Part shown: positions 1 through 6,422 of the stretch, in pieces
Layout of the letters: the number at the start of each line of letters is the position of its first letter
Numbering within the stretch: position 1 is the stretch's first letter
Source: SpSt-333 sp040751955
GTDB taxonomy: Bacteria; Bacteroidota; Ignavibacteria; UBA10030; UBA8401
NCBI GenBank assembly: GCA_040751955.1
Contig: JBFMFY010000101.1
Coordinates: 1 to 7,587, forward strand
Reading direction: 5' to 3'
DNA length: 7,587 bases
The notes under the pieces: generated by a model
Databases searched by the model: none
What the model was told of the DNA's origin: nothing
What the model saw: only the letters and a program-made list of their open reading frames with translations
Made by a program: the position numbers and the translations under genes

Positions 1-770
1 GTTTTGATCTCGACAGCTCACTCTTCAATAATGACACACTCGCGTCGTACAACCTTCGGACGACCGTGATACCGGAGTCGAGCAGGACGCAGGTCGTGAT
101 GACATCGCAAGGGAAAAAAATCTACGGATATATGGTGAAGTCTCCGAACGCCGGCGAGTCGAATATTATTCTTTATAACCACGGCAACAGAGACCATCTG
201 CAGTTCTATTGGGATCGAGTAGAACTGTTTTACAAAATGGGATTCAACGTATTTATCTATGATTATCAGGGATATGGAATGAGCGAGGGAGAACCGAGTG
301 AAGCGGGAGTGTATTCGGACGCAACGGCGGCGTACGCCAATGTCCGTTCGCAAGGATTTGCCGACAGTTCGATTACGGTGTACGGATTCTCACTCGGCGG
401 CGCGCCTGCTATTCATCTCGCATCGTCGGTCTTTACGCCGAGACGGTTAATCACGGAAGCGGCATTCGCTTCTGCTTCCGTATTGACGAAAAGCGCTACG
501 CTGCTCGATCTGCCGAGTTCGTATGTGATGGAAGGGGAATACAAAAACGACGAGAAGATCAAGAATGTCCACACGCCGGTGCTGATACTGCACGGTGTAA
601 ACGATACATTCATTGATATGGAGAAGAACGGAAAGGTGCTGTACGCCAACGCGAACGATCCGAAGAAATTTATTTCGGTGCAAGGAGCCGATCACTCAGA
701 GGTGCCGGCGAAGATGGGTGAATCGGTTTACCTGCAGACAATCAAAGATTTTGTGCTGTTTGGGTTGTAA
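1..770 (+). CDS. Alpha/beta-hydrolase family protein, 5' end beyond window
   Basis: Serine hydrolase of the alpha/beta-hydrolase fold; the substrate cannot be told from sequence. A GTG at 66 would give 234 aa, but the frame is open back to base 3 with sensible protein sequence (FDLDSSLFNNDTLASYNLRT...), so the gene very probably starts left of the window. Residue numbers below count from the GTG. Visible motifs are NHG at 38-40 (oxyanion-hole strand), YDYQGYGMSEG at 65-75, the nucleophile elbow GFSLGG with Ser109, acid Asp180 in HGVND, and His210 in GADHSEVP. The triad is therefore complete. The family resembles bacterial 'lysophospholipase-like' or prolyl-oligopeptidase-like hydrolases, many of them lipoproteins, but any signal peptide would lie outside this window. 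No co-directional gene follows within 350 bp, so it is probably the last gene of its unit. The family call is firm; the function is unknown. Confidence 0.9.
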   Translation, partial: FDLDSSLFNNDTLASYNLRTTVIPESSRTQVVMTSQGKKIYGYMVKSPNAGESNIILYNHGNRDHLQFYWDRVELFYKMGFNVFIYDYQGYGMSEGEPSEAGVYSDATAAYANVRSQGFADSSITVYGFSLGGAPAIHLASSVFTPRRLITEAAFASASVLTKSATLLDLPSSYVMEGEYKNDEKIKNVHTPVLILHGVNDTFIDMEKNGKVLYANANDPKKFISVQGADHSEVPAKMGESVYLQTIKDFVLFGL

Positions 771-793
771 GGAGGAACGAAAAACAATTTAGA

Positions 794-848
794 GTCATCC
801 TGAGCAAGTCCTGATTGATTTTCAAATTGGGACGCGTCAAAGGATGAC
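794..848. repeat. Inverted repeat GTCATCCT...AGGATGAC downstream of the hydrolase
   Basis: GTCATCCT at 794-801 is matched by its perfect reverse complement AGGATGAC at 841-848. GTCATCCTGAG is a variant of the GTCATTCTGAG family found elsewhere in this window, so this is probably one member of the dispersed intergenic palindrome family. It begins 23 bp after the hydrolase stop codon and could form a 3' hairpin in that transcript, but there is no T-run to make it an intrinsic terminator. Confidence 0.5.
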
Positions 849-870
849 GTTCCGGCACTTTATATTCAAC

Positions 871-1049
871 AGACTTCTGAAATATTAATTTCGCATAGTC
901 ATTTCGAGCGAAGCGAGAAATTTGGTTGGCGATTTTGAAAGAATTTCTCAGATTCCTCGTCGCTACACCTGCCTTTGCCGAAACGAAGCATCGGCTTCGT
1001 GCAGGCAGGCTCCTCGGAATGACGATGAGGTTGCATTTTTCAGAAGTCT
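871..1049. repeat. MITE-like element, copy A, with nested insert
   Basis: The element is bounded by a perfect 12-bp terminal inverted repeat, AGACTTCTGAAA (871-882) and TTTCAGAAGTCT (1038-1049). The body matches the element at 2198-2332 almost base for base: CATTTCGAGCGAAGCGAG, then ATTTTGAAAGAATTTCTC, then GATTCCTCGTCGCT and CTCCTCGGAATGAC. It is 44 bp longer, mainly because of an insert at 965-1008. No ORF of note lies inside. It appears non-coding and mobile, or amplified by an enzyme encoded elsewhere. I infer MITE/REP-type behaviour from the terminal repeats and two copies; target-site duplications are not clear. Confidence 0.7.
965..1009. repeat. Nested palindromic insert inside copy A
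   Basis: This segment interrupts the sequence CGTCGCT/GCTCCTCGG, which is continuous except for two bases in the sister copy at 2284-2300. It is itself palindromic: CCTGCC (968-973) pairs with GGCAGG (1004-1009), and ACGAAGC (983-989) pairs perfectly with GCTTCGT (994-1000) across a 4-base loop. It looks like a second small hairpin element that landed in, or grew from, the apical loop of the larger one. Confidence 0.55.
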
Positions 1050-1057
1050 CTTCAAAT

Positions 1058-1092
1058 AAAAAATCCCGCAGCCACCAACCACGGGATTTTTT
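1058..1092 (-). terminator. Bidirectional intrinsic terminator of the PDZ gene
   Basis: AAAAAATCCCG (1058-1068) and CGGGATTTTTT (1082-1092) form a perfect 11-bp stem with a 13-base loop, and a run of seven T follows on the plus strand. Read on the minus strand, it lies 30 bp past the stop codon of the PDZ gene and ends in a U-run, the standard Rho-independent layout. The symmetric A/T flanks mean it could also stop plus-strand transcripts arriving from the hydrolase gene. Confidence 0.85.
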
Positions 1093-1121
1093 TGACCCAC
1101 CGCTGCACAACCCAACGCACA

Positions 1122-2036
1122 TTATACTTCCGTATTTCCTCTGCGCATTTTTACTCGGAATAAATCACGTTCGATGTCCGGCATGCCCCGCATCTTGATC
1201 TCCATTTCGCGCTGCAACTTTTCCAGATGAGGTTGAATGCGCAATTCAAAGTTGTTGTCAAAATTGTCGCCATCCCAATGCCAGATGCCGTAATTCTCTT
1301 CAGAGATTTCCAGCGAGACGGTGCTCTTTTTCCCTTTGCGCAGAATGTCAACGGAAACTTTCTCTCCTTCGTCCACATCTTCCAACGCATCGTGAAAGTC
1401 ATCAATGTCCTCCACATCCTCAGAACCGATTTTTATGATCACGTCACCTGCCTTGATTCCGGCTTTCTCCGCATTGCTTTCTTTCTCCACTTCTTTCACA
1501 AGAATACCTTTTCCGTTCGGTGCTTCAAAGTACGCCCCGAGCTGCTTGTTCAATTCCATCAATTCCATCCCCTCAATATCGCCGAAACGGTTGATGATCA
1601 CTTTCGGCGCATGCGGGGCGGCTATTGCCATCGGCATGCGGAATTTATTTTTTCCGACCGTGACAGCGAGAGTTTTCTTTTCCCCTTTCCGGTCAACGGT
1701 AACATTCACTTTTGTTCCCGGTTTCGTGTTACGCACCTCTTTCGTCAGATCTTCCGCTAGTTCGATCTTCTTACCGTTGTACTCGGTGACGACATCTCCT
1801 TTCTTTACACCGCCCGTTTCGGCTGGGCTTTCTTCAACAACCTCATTCACGTACGCTCCTTCTTTCACTTTCAATTCAACTTCGCGTGCAAGACGGGGCG
1901 TGACATCCTGAATGCTGACACCGAGATACCCCTGTTTTTTCGATTTGCTTTTTACAACAGTGACATCGTCCCCGGCGAAAGAGAACGATACCGCTGCAAT
2001 CAGCAGCGGGACAACAAACAATAATCGTGATTTCAT
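1122..2036 (-). CDS. Exported protein with two PDZ domains, no protease domain
   Basis: 304 aa. Residues 1-21 form a clear signal peptide (Lys/Arg start, hydrophobic core LLFVVPLLIAAV, then SFSFA before Gly22), so the protein is exported, probably to the periplasm. PDZ domain 1 spans about 36-127, starting GYLGVSIQDVTPRLA and including GVKKGDVVTEYNGKKI. PDZ domain 2 spans about 155-245, with LGAYFEAPNGKGILVKEV and GIKAGDVIIKIGSEDV. Both resemble the peptide-binding PDZ repeats of HtrA/DegP proteases, but no trypsin-like domain or GNSGG-type serine motif is present, so it is not a protease. A charged tail (about 260-304) with LEKLQREMEIKMRG may be helical. A strong Shine-Dalgarno sequence fixes the ATG. 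The gene stands alone and ends before a good terminator. Its likely role is substrate or partner binding in the envelope; the partner is unknown. Confidence 0.9.
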   Translation of the reverse strand: MKSRLLFVVPLLIAAVSFSFAGDDVTVVKSKSKKQGYLGVSIQDVTPRLAREVELKVKEGAYVNEVVEESPAETGGVKKGDVVTEYNGKKIELAEDLTKEVRNTKPGTKVNVTVDRKGEKKTLAVTVGKNKFRMPMAIAAPHAPKVIINRFGDIEGMELMELNKQLGAYFEAPNGKGILVKEVEKESNAEKAGIKAGDVIIKIGSEDVEDIDDFHDALEDVDEGEKVSVDILRKGKKSTVSLEISEENYGIWHWDGDNFDNNFELRIQPHLEKLQREMEIKMRGMPDIERDLFRVKMRRGNTEV

Positions 2037-2040
2037 ATAA

Positions 2041-2048
2041 CCTCCTCC
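2041..2048 (-). promoter_or_regulatory. Strong Shine-Dalgarno of the PDZ gene
   Basis: Read on the minus strand, GGAGGAGG precedes the ATG by four bases (TTAT). This supports the start at 2036 and shows that the host uses anti-Shine-Dalgarno pairing for at least some genes. Confidence 0.8.
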
Positions 2049-2197
2049 ATACTATTTGTGATTTGGGGTCTGTGTGGAATTTTAGACGGCGGTTGTTCCC
2101 GGATTGTTCCACCAAAAGTTCACAAAAGAATAATCGTACGGAATATGGCAATACAATCTATTTCTTCATAAGTTTCGATGGTGTCTCAGTATACAGT

Positions 2198-2332
2198 GAC
2201 TTCTGAAATATTCATTTCCCTTTGTCATTTCGAGCGAAGCGAGAAATCTGATTGGGGATTTTGAAAGAATTTCTCAGATTCCTCGTCGCTGCGCTCCTCG
2301 GAATGACAATGATGTTGCATTTTTCAGAAGTC
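2198..2332. repeat. MITE-like element, copy B (intact form)
   Basis: GACTTCTGAAA (2198-2208) and TTTCAGAAGTC (2322-2332) are perfect 11-bp terminal inverted repeats around a body that matches copy A at 871-1049. The inner part is also palindromic: GTCATTTCGAGCG near the left side against CTCCTCGGAATGAC near the right. At 135 bp without the extra insert it is probably the ancestral form. It lies upstream of the PDZ gene, in the gap before sixA. Confidence 0.7.
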
Positions 2333-2358
2333 TCTATACGTTTAATTTAAGGAAGTGC

Positions 2359-2441
2359 GTCATTCCCGCATGCTTCTGGCGGCAATCAATTGATCGATGC
2401 CCGATCCGAAGGATCTTTACATAGAAATATTCGGACATGAC
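2359..2441. repeat. Possible degenerate GTCATTCCCGC palindromic element
   Basis: GTCATTCCCGC at 2359-2369 and GGACATGAC ending at 2441 look like the two ends of a decayed member of the GTCATTC family, similar to the unit at 5116-5175. Only the outer GTCAT/ATGAC ends are complementary and the middle is not clearly related. The rest of the 2333-2531 gap shows no coding potential, only a modest 8-bp pair AGGAAGTG (2350-2357) / CACTTCCT (2461-2468). Confidence 0.35.
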
Positions 2442-2531
2442 AGTTCAGTCAAAACCGAGACACTTCCTGCGTTTCACAAGTATGCTGTTTGTAGATTGTA
2501 CTCATGACAATTGTAACGACATATTGATAGT

Positions 2532-3032
2532 ATGAATCTCTACATCCTTCGCCACGCAATTGCCGTTGCCCGCGGCACCGACGAATATCCAAATGACGAC
2601 CGCCCTCTTACACACGAAGGGATTGATAAGATGAAACAGGAAGCGGTATGTTTTCCGTTGCTGGTGAAAGAGATCGATGTTATCTATACAAGTCCGTTAT
2701 CGCGCGCGCGAGAAACGGCTGAGATCGCCGCACGAAGTTTGAAAGCGGAGAGAAAAGTGAAGATCACCGATCTGCTTCTGCCCGGTGCGGATAACGAAGC
2801 ATTGTTCGACCTATTGAACAAAGAGAAAAAGAGTGATTCCGTGATGATCGTGGGGCATGAACCACATTTGAGTTTTGTTGCATCGTCGCTGCTTGGGGTG
2901 AATGATGCGGTAGTCGAATTTAAAAAAGGGGCTCTTTGTTTGATCGAGATCGGCGGGAGTGTGAGGAAAGGGAGCGGTACATTGAAGTGGCTGCTGCAGC
3001 CGAAACAATTGAGATCGATGGGAAGGGAATAG
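2532..3032 (+). CDS. sixA: SixA-type phosphohistidine phosphatase
   Basis: 166 aa, histidine phosphatase (phosphoglycerate-mutase-like) superfamily, SixA branch. The N-terminal catalytic motif is LRHAIA with Arg7 and His8. DDRPLTHEG (22-30) and TSPLSRARETA (53-63) supply the second conserved Arg region, and VGHEPHLS carries the second catalytic His109. The C-terminal KWLLQPKQL ending is typical of SixA proteins, as is the length. In E. coli SixA dephosphorylates phosphohistidine on phosphocarrier or phosphorelay proteins; the substrate here is unknown. No Shine-Dalgarno precedes the ATG. A weak TTGTAC (2496-2501) N18 CATATT (2520-2525) would give a very short or absent leader, which is speculative. 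It is co-directional with ppx but 459 bp away, so a shared operon is possible but not shown. Confidence 0.92.
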   Translation: MNLYILRHAIAVARGTDEYPNDDRPLTHEGIDKMKQEAVCFPLLVKEIDVIYTSPLSRARETAEIAARSLKAERKVKITDLLLPGADNEALFDLLNKEKKSDSVMIVGHEPHLSFVASSLLGVNDAVVEFKKGALCLIEIGGSVRKGSGTLKWLLQPKQLRSMGRE

Positions 3033-3042
3033 TTTGTATGGC

Positions 3043-3152
3043 TGTCATTCTGAGTCCCGCGTTTCGCAGCGGGGCGAAGAATCCAGAAAAATTAATGGCT
3101 GAATTTTTCACTTCGTTCCGATGAACAACGTCGGAACTTGTTCAGAATGACA
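3043..3152. repeat. Dispersed repeat, complete palindromic unit 1
   Basis: TGTCATTCTGA (3043-3053) and TCAGAATGACA (3142-3152) are perfect 11-bp inverted ends. Inside are two smaller hairpins, CCCGC...GCGGG around 3056-3073 and GTTCCGA...TCGGAAC around 3115-3137, plus the hallmark GCGAAGAATCCAGAAAA. The unit starts 10 bp after the sixA stop codon. It is non-coding. Confidence 0.65.
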
Positions 3153-3244
3153 AGCGTGAAAAAAAATTTACCGACATTCCCAAACATTTATCCGCCTTCG
3201 CCAAGCAGCGCGGCGGGCAGGCTGGGCGGGAACATGTGAAATAA

Positions 3245-3299
3245 TTTTCTGGATTCTTCACTCCGTCCCGTCTTCGCCGGAACTTCGTTCAGAATGACA
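3245..3299. repeat. Dispersed repeat, half unit 2 (reverse orientation)
   Basis: TTTTCTGGATTCTTC at the left and TTCAGAATGACA at the right are the reverse-complement form of the family hallmark in unit 1. It forms one arm of a larger inverted pair with the unit at 3316-3373: CTGGATTCTTC (3249-3259) matches GAAGAATCCAG (3361-3371) perfectly. Confidence 0.6.
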
Positions 3300-3315
3300 C
3301 GTGCACAAGAGCAGT

Positions 3316-3373
3316 TGTCATTCTGCCTACGGCGTGTGGTGAGGCGAACGTAGTGAAGCCGAAGAATCCAGGG
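3316..3373. repeat. Dispersed repeat, half unit 3 (forward orientation)
   Basis: It begins TGTCATTCTG and ends GAAGAATCCAGGG, facing away from unit 2 across a 16-bp gap. CAGAATGACA (3290-3299) and TGTCATTCTG (3316-3325) form a 10-bp inverted pair, so units 2 and 3 could fold into one long hairpin. Confidence 0.6.
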
Positions 3374-3430
3374 AATAAAAAACCCGGATGTACCGCCTTT
3401 AGTAAATCATCGAGCGGTATCCTGTACAGT

Positions 3431-3455
3431 GGGATTTCGCTGCGCTCAGCATGAC
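3431..3455. repeat. Short fragment of the same dispersed repeat
   Basis: Read on the minus strand this is GTCATGCTGAGCGCAGCG followed by AAATCCC, a single-arm member of the family lying 36 bp before the ppx start. With units 1-3 it accounts for much of the 459-bp sixA-ppx gap; no coding sequence is seen there. Confidence 0.5.
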
Positions 3456-3491
3456 GAAGTGAATAAGTACAAAAATCTATAGTTTTATTTT

Positions 3492-5054
3492 ATGAAACCA
3501 AACGGACTTGAACACGACCACCTTGCCGCCATCGATCTCGGTACGAACTCGTTCCACATGGTGATCGTGAAGATCGACAAGAACAAGAAGACATTCAAAG
3601 TAGTTGATCGCGTGAAAGAGAGCGTGCGGCTGGGACAAGGTTCGAGCGACATGAAGTACCTGACCGAAGAGGCGATGAACCGCGGCATCGAAACGCTCCG
3701 CCGGTACAAAAAAATTTCCGATGCGTACCACGCGCCGATCCGCGCCATAGCCACCAGCGCCGTCCGCGAGGCGTTAAACCAGAACGAATTTATCCGGCGA
3801 GTGTATGCGGAACTGGAGATTAAGATCGAGGTCGCTTCCGGCTTTGAGGAAGCTCGGCTGATCTATCTCGGCATCATTCAGGCGCTGCCGGTGCAGGAGA
3901 AACCGCTGCTGATGATGGACATTGGCGGCGGCAGCACGGAGTACCTTGTGGGAAAAAAAAGGGACGTGATGTACGAAAACAGCTTGAAACTCGGCGCCAT
4001 CCGTTTGACACAGCGGTTTTTTACGGTGGACGAGTTGACCGACGAACAGCTGAAAGAATGCAGAACATTTGTTGCCGGAATGCTTGCGCCGGTGGTACGC
4101 GAAGCGAAGAGATCGAAATACTCGCTTGTGGTCGGCAGCAGCGGCACCATTATGTCCGTTGCGCGGATCATCCGCTTGCGGCGCGGAGAGTACTCCGACA
4201 GTTCGATGAACGGATTCACATTTACCGCCGATGAGTTATTCGATGCGGTTGATCTGCTGTGCGACGCGAAGACGGTGAAGCAGCGTGCGAAAATCTCCGG
4301 ACTGGATGCCGCGCGCGCCGACATCATCATCGGCGGGGCGATCATCCTTGAACAGAGTTTCAAAGCGCTCCGCATCAAAGAGATGACTGTGTCGGAGTTC
4401 GCACTGCGCGAAGGGATCATCCTTGACACGATAGAGAAGTGGTACAACGTGCGGGACTTTCACACGCTCGACAACGTCCGCTATAAATCGGTGCAGCATC
4501 TTGCCGATACATTCAAGTACGAAAAGGAACATTCTGACCATGTGGCGCATCTCGCCGTACGGCTCTTTGATCAGTTGCAGCCGCTGCACAAACTGGGGCG
4601 CCTCGAACGGGAATTTCTTGAAGCGGCGGCGATCCTGCATGAGATCGGCATTTTCGTTTCACATTCCAACCATCACCGCCACGCGCATTATCTTATTAAG
4701 AACAGCGAACTGCTCGGCTATACCGACAATGAGAAGGAGATCATCGGCAACATAGCGCGGTATCACCGCAAGAGCCATCCGAAACCGAAGCATGAGGGAT
4801 TTGCCCAGCTCAACAATCAGGACCAGCAGATCGTGCGGATTCTTTCGGGCATTCTGCGCATTGCAGATGGGCTCGATCGGACGCATGTTTCATCGGTGAA
4901 GGATGTAGTGGTGAAGCGTTCAGGAAAAAATGTGACGATCCGGTTGAAGAAAGCACGGGGAAAAAATACCGAGATGGAAGTGTGGGGCGCCGAACGGAAA
5001 AAGGAACTGCTGGAAGAGGTGCTGGATGTGGATGTAATGATAGCGGGTGGATGA
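3492..5054 (+). CDS. ppx: Ppx/GppA family phosphatase with C-terminal HD-type domain
   Basis: 520 aa, the usual length of the long Ppx/GppA form. Members remove terminal phosphate from polyphosphate (exopolyphosphatase) or convert pppGpp to ppGpp; sequence alone does not settle which. The actin-like ATPase-fold domain (about 12-315) shows phosphate loop 1 AAIDLGTNSFHMVIV (12-26), the catalytic Glu region GFEEARLIYLG (117-127, Glu119/Glu120), loop 2 DIGGGSTEYLVG (143-154), GSSGTIMSVA (215-224) and SEFALREGI (301-309). The C-terminal helical domain (about 330-520) shows EHSDHVAHLA (346-355), ILHEIG (381-386, HE in place of canonical HD, as is common in this family), HHRHAHYLI (394-402), IARYHRKSHP (421-430) and RIADGLDRTH (456-465). 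There is no Shine-Dalgarno; TATAGT at 3478-3483 could be a -10 box with almost no leader. It follows sixA on the same strand. Confidence 0.93.
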   Translation: MKPNGLEHDHLAAIDLGTNSFHMVIVKIDKNKKTFKVVDRVKESVRLGQGSSDMKYLTEEAMNRGIETLRRYKKISDAYHAPIRAIATSAVREALNQNEFIRRVYAELEIKIEVASGFEEARLIYLGIIQALPVQEKPLLMMDIGGGSTEYLVGKKRDVMYENSLKLGAIRLTQRFFTVDELTDEQLKECRTFVAGMLAPVVREAKRSKYSLVVGSSGTIMSVARIIRLRRGEYSDSSMNGFTFTADELFDAVDLLCDAKTVKQRAKISGLDAARADIIIGGAIILEQSFKALRIKEMTVSEFALREGIILDTIEKWYNVRDFHTLDNVRYKSVQHLADTFKYEKEHSDHVAHLAVRLFDQLQPLHKLGRLEREFLEAAAILHEIGIFVSHSNHHRHAHYLIKNSELLGYTDNEKEIIGNIARYHRKSHPKPKHEGFAQLNNQDQQIVRILSGILRIADGLDRTHVSSVKDVVVKRSGKNVTIRLKKARGKNTEMEVWGAERKKELLEEVLDVDVMIAGG

Positions 5055-5115
5055 ATGAGAAAGTAGTTGAGCCGTTGAGTAGATGAGTATTTAAGAATCG
5101 GCTGCTTTGTGGGAG

Positions 5116-5175
5116 GTCATGCCAGAGTTTGCTTGTATGCAAGATAGATTCCCGCCGAAAATCCGCGGGAATGAC
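5116..5175. repeat. Palindromic GTCAT...ATGAC repeat after ppx
   Basis: The ends are GTCAT (5116) and ATGAC (5175). The right arm reads on the minus strand GTCATTCCCGCGGATTTTC and then GGCGGGAATCT, a form related to the other repeats here. CCCGC (5151-5155) pairs with GCGGG (5165-5169). It lies in the 360-bp gap between ppx and the integrase; apart from this and the tandem units at 5312-5409, I see nothing in that gap. Confidence 0.5.
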
Positions 5176-5311
5176 GTGCTTATGTAATGCACTCATGGCA
5201 TGATATGCGGTCAATTCGCACACTCCGCCGCCGATTTCTATCCGACGCGTAAAAGAAATTGATATATATTTTTTTGTAATGGCGTGTAGGGCATCATTCC
5301 CGTTCGCGCAT

Positions 5312-5409
5312 ATGTTAGACACCACCGGAAAAAATGTTGAAGGTGTCAGACATCCTCCTCCGCGCAGATGTCAGACGCCACTGGAAAAAATAATGAAGGT
5401 GTCAGACAT
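5312..5409. repeat. Two tandem GTGTCAGACAT hairpin units
   Basis: Two 42-bp units (5312-5353 and 5368-5409) repeat with a 56-bp period and differ at about five positions. Each starts ATGTYAGAC(A/G)CC and ends GGTGTCAGACAT, so each is an imperfect hairpin with an A-rich middle (GGAAAAAAT). The preceding CGCGCA is repeated too. The right end lies five bases from the integrase stop codon. Short palindromes with GGTGTCAGACACC-like cores are often associated with REP-type transposases (TnpA-REP/RAYT); that link is inference here because no such gene is in the window. Confidence 0.75.
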
Positions 5410-5414
5410 CGTTC

Positions 5415-6368
5415 CTAGTCCAAAGGTGATTTTACAGAAATTCCTCCCCGGTTCAGCACGTGCGTATAGATCATCGTTGTTCGCACATCGGCGTGTCCCA
5501 ATAAATCCTGCACGGTGCGGATATCGTATCCTTTTTCCAGCAGATGTGTTGCGAAGGAGTGGCGGAATGAATGGCACGTTCCCCGTTTCGTTATTCCTGT
5601 CCGATCGACTGCTTTGCTTACCTCGCGCTGAATATAGCTGTCATGAATGTGATGCCGGAAGAGCATTCCTGAACGGGGATCGCGCGACCGCCTGTCCGAC
5701 GGAAAGAGGAATTGCCAAGAGAGTGCCTTTGATGCGAGAGGATACTTGATATTCAACGCACCCGGAAGCATTGCTTCGCCGAAACCTTCCCGGCAATCCT
5801 GCTCGTGGATCGCTTCGACTTTCTTCACCTGAGTTTTCAACGAGGGAACAAGCGTAAGTGGAAGAGGAGCGACGCGGTCTTTATCCCCTTTACCGCGACG
5901 AACAACAATAATGTTTCTGTCGAAATCGAGATCCCCGATGCGGAGGCGGATCGCTTCCATCAGGCGGAGACCCGAGCCGTACAGGAGCGATGCAACGAGT
6001 TTGGGCGTTCCGTTCATCTGTCCCAGAATTTCGCGCACTTCATCCTGTGAAAAAACGACTGGAAGCCGTTTTGTGCGGTGTGCCCGGATGACAGGACCGA
6101 TCTCTCCGATCTTCTTTCCGAGCACCTGTACATATAAAAAAATGATTGCATTCAAGGCTTGATTTTGAGTGGAAGAAGAGACAGATTTACGCTGGGCGAG
6201 ATAGGAGAGGAACGAACGAATCTCCGGCTCCCCCATTTCATTCGGGTGACGCTTATTATGGAACAGGACAAACTCCTTGATCCAGGCGATGTATGCATCT
6301 TCGGTTCTGAGGCTGAGATGTTTCAGCCGGACGGTTTCGCGGACGGCATCGAGCAGTTTTTGCTGCAT
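5415..6368 (-). CDS. intI: Integron integrase IntI (tyrosine recombinase)
   Basis: 317 aa, full length for the family. It recombines cassette attC sites, folded as single-stranded hairpins, with attI. The N-terminal SAM-like DNA-binding domain (about 1-90) includes HLSLRTEDAYIAWIKEFVLFH. The catalytic residues are all present: Arg135 (GSGLRLMEAIRLR), Lys in RRGKGDKDR (158-165), His266 and Arg269 (CHSFRHSFATHLL), His292 (LLGHADVRTTMIYTH) and nucleophile Tyr301. The integron-specific insertion absent from XerC/D is clear at about 202-243: ALNIKYP, LSWQFLFPS, DPRSGMLFRHH. The ending LNRGGISVKSPLD is also typical of IntI. AGGGG (plus-strand 6376-6380) sits 7 bases before the ATG. The gene is divergent from the cassette genes, the usual integron layout. 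No frameshift or missing residue is seen, so it is probably active. Confidence 0.97.
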   Translation of the reverse strand: MQQKLLDAVRETVRLKHLSLRTEDAYIAWIKEFVLFHNKRHPNEMGEPEIRSFLSYLAQRKSVSSSTQNQALNAIIFLYVQVLGKKIGEIGPVIRAHRTKRLPVVFSQDEVREILGQMNGTPKLVASLLYGSGLRLMEAIRLRIGDLDFDRNIIVVRRGKGDKDRVAPLPLTLVPSLKTQVKKVEAIHEQDCREGFGEAMLPGALNIKYPLASKALSWQFLFPSDRRSRDPRSGMLFRHHIHDSYIQREVSKAVDRTGITKRGTCHSFRHSFATHLLEKGYDIRTVQDLLGHADVRTTMIYTHVLNRGGISVKSPLD

Positions 6369-6393
6369 AAGATTTCCCCTATGAATTTTCTAA

Positions 6394-6422
6394 ATAATAA
6401 GAAATATCTTATTCGGAGTCAA
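6394..6422 (-). promoter_or_regulatory. Predicted integrase promoter PintI
   Basis: On the minus strand, TTGACT (-35, plus-strand 6417-6422) is separated by exactly 17 bp from TATTAT (-10, plus-strand 6394-6399); each hexamer matches the sigma70 consensus at five of six positions. Transcription would begin near 6387, giving a leader of about 18-20 bases that contains the AGGGG ribosome site. The -35 hexamer lies inside the first AGTCAACCT repeat of the attI region, so integrase bound there could compete with RNA polymerase. Confidence 0.65.

Noticed and set aside
1..65. GTG at 66 as the true hydrolase start
   Set aside because: The frame continues open and protein-like to the left edge, and no ribosome site precedes the GTG.
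926..1198. Open frames within the intergenic repeat after the hydrolase
   Set aside because: They are made of MITE-like repeat and terminator sequence, with nothing resembling a protein.
1227..1911. Two plus-strand open frames (177 and 168 codons) across the PDZ gene
   Set aside because: Both are antisense to a gene with clear PDZ domains, signal peptide, ribosome site and terminator; the translations look random.
2496..2505. TTGTACTCAT shared by the sixA upstream region and the integron dyad
   Set aside because: The 10-mer match lacks the second half-site at sixA, and several such matches are expected by chance in 7.6 kb.
3878..4447. 189-codon open frame on the minus strand inside ppx
   Set aside because: It lies wholly within a well-conserved ppx gene, has low-complexity Ser/Arg-rich sequence and no recognisable domain. 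It is an antisense frame favoured by GC-rich codons.
5312..5409. Possible CRISPR array
   Set aside because: Only two units 42 bp long with a 14-bp spacer; each unit is an internal hairpin with an A-rich loop. No cas gene and no further repeats.
5279..5749. 156-codon plus-strand frame starting in the tandem repeats
   Set aside because: It runs antisense into the integrase C-terminal coding region, has no ribosome site, and its translation is repeat-derived.
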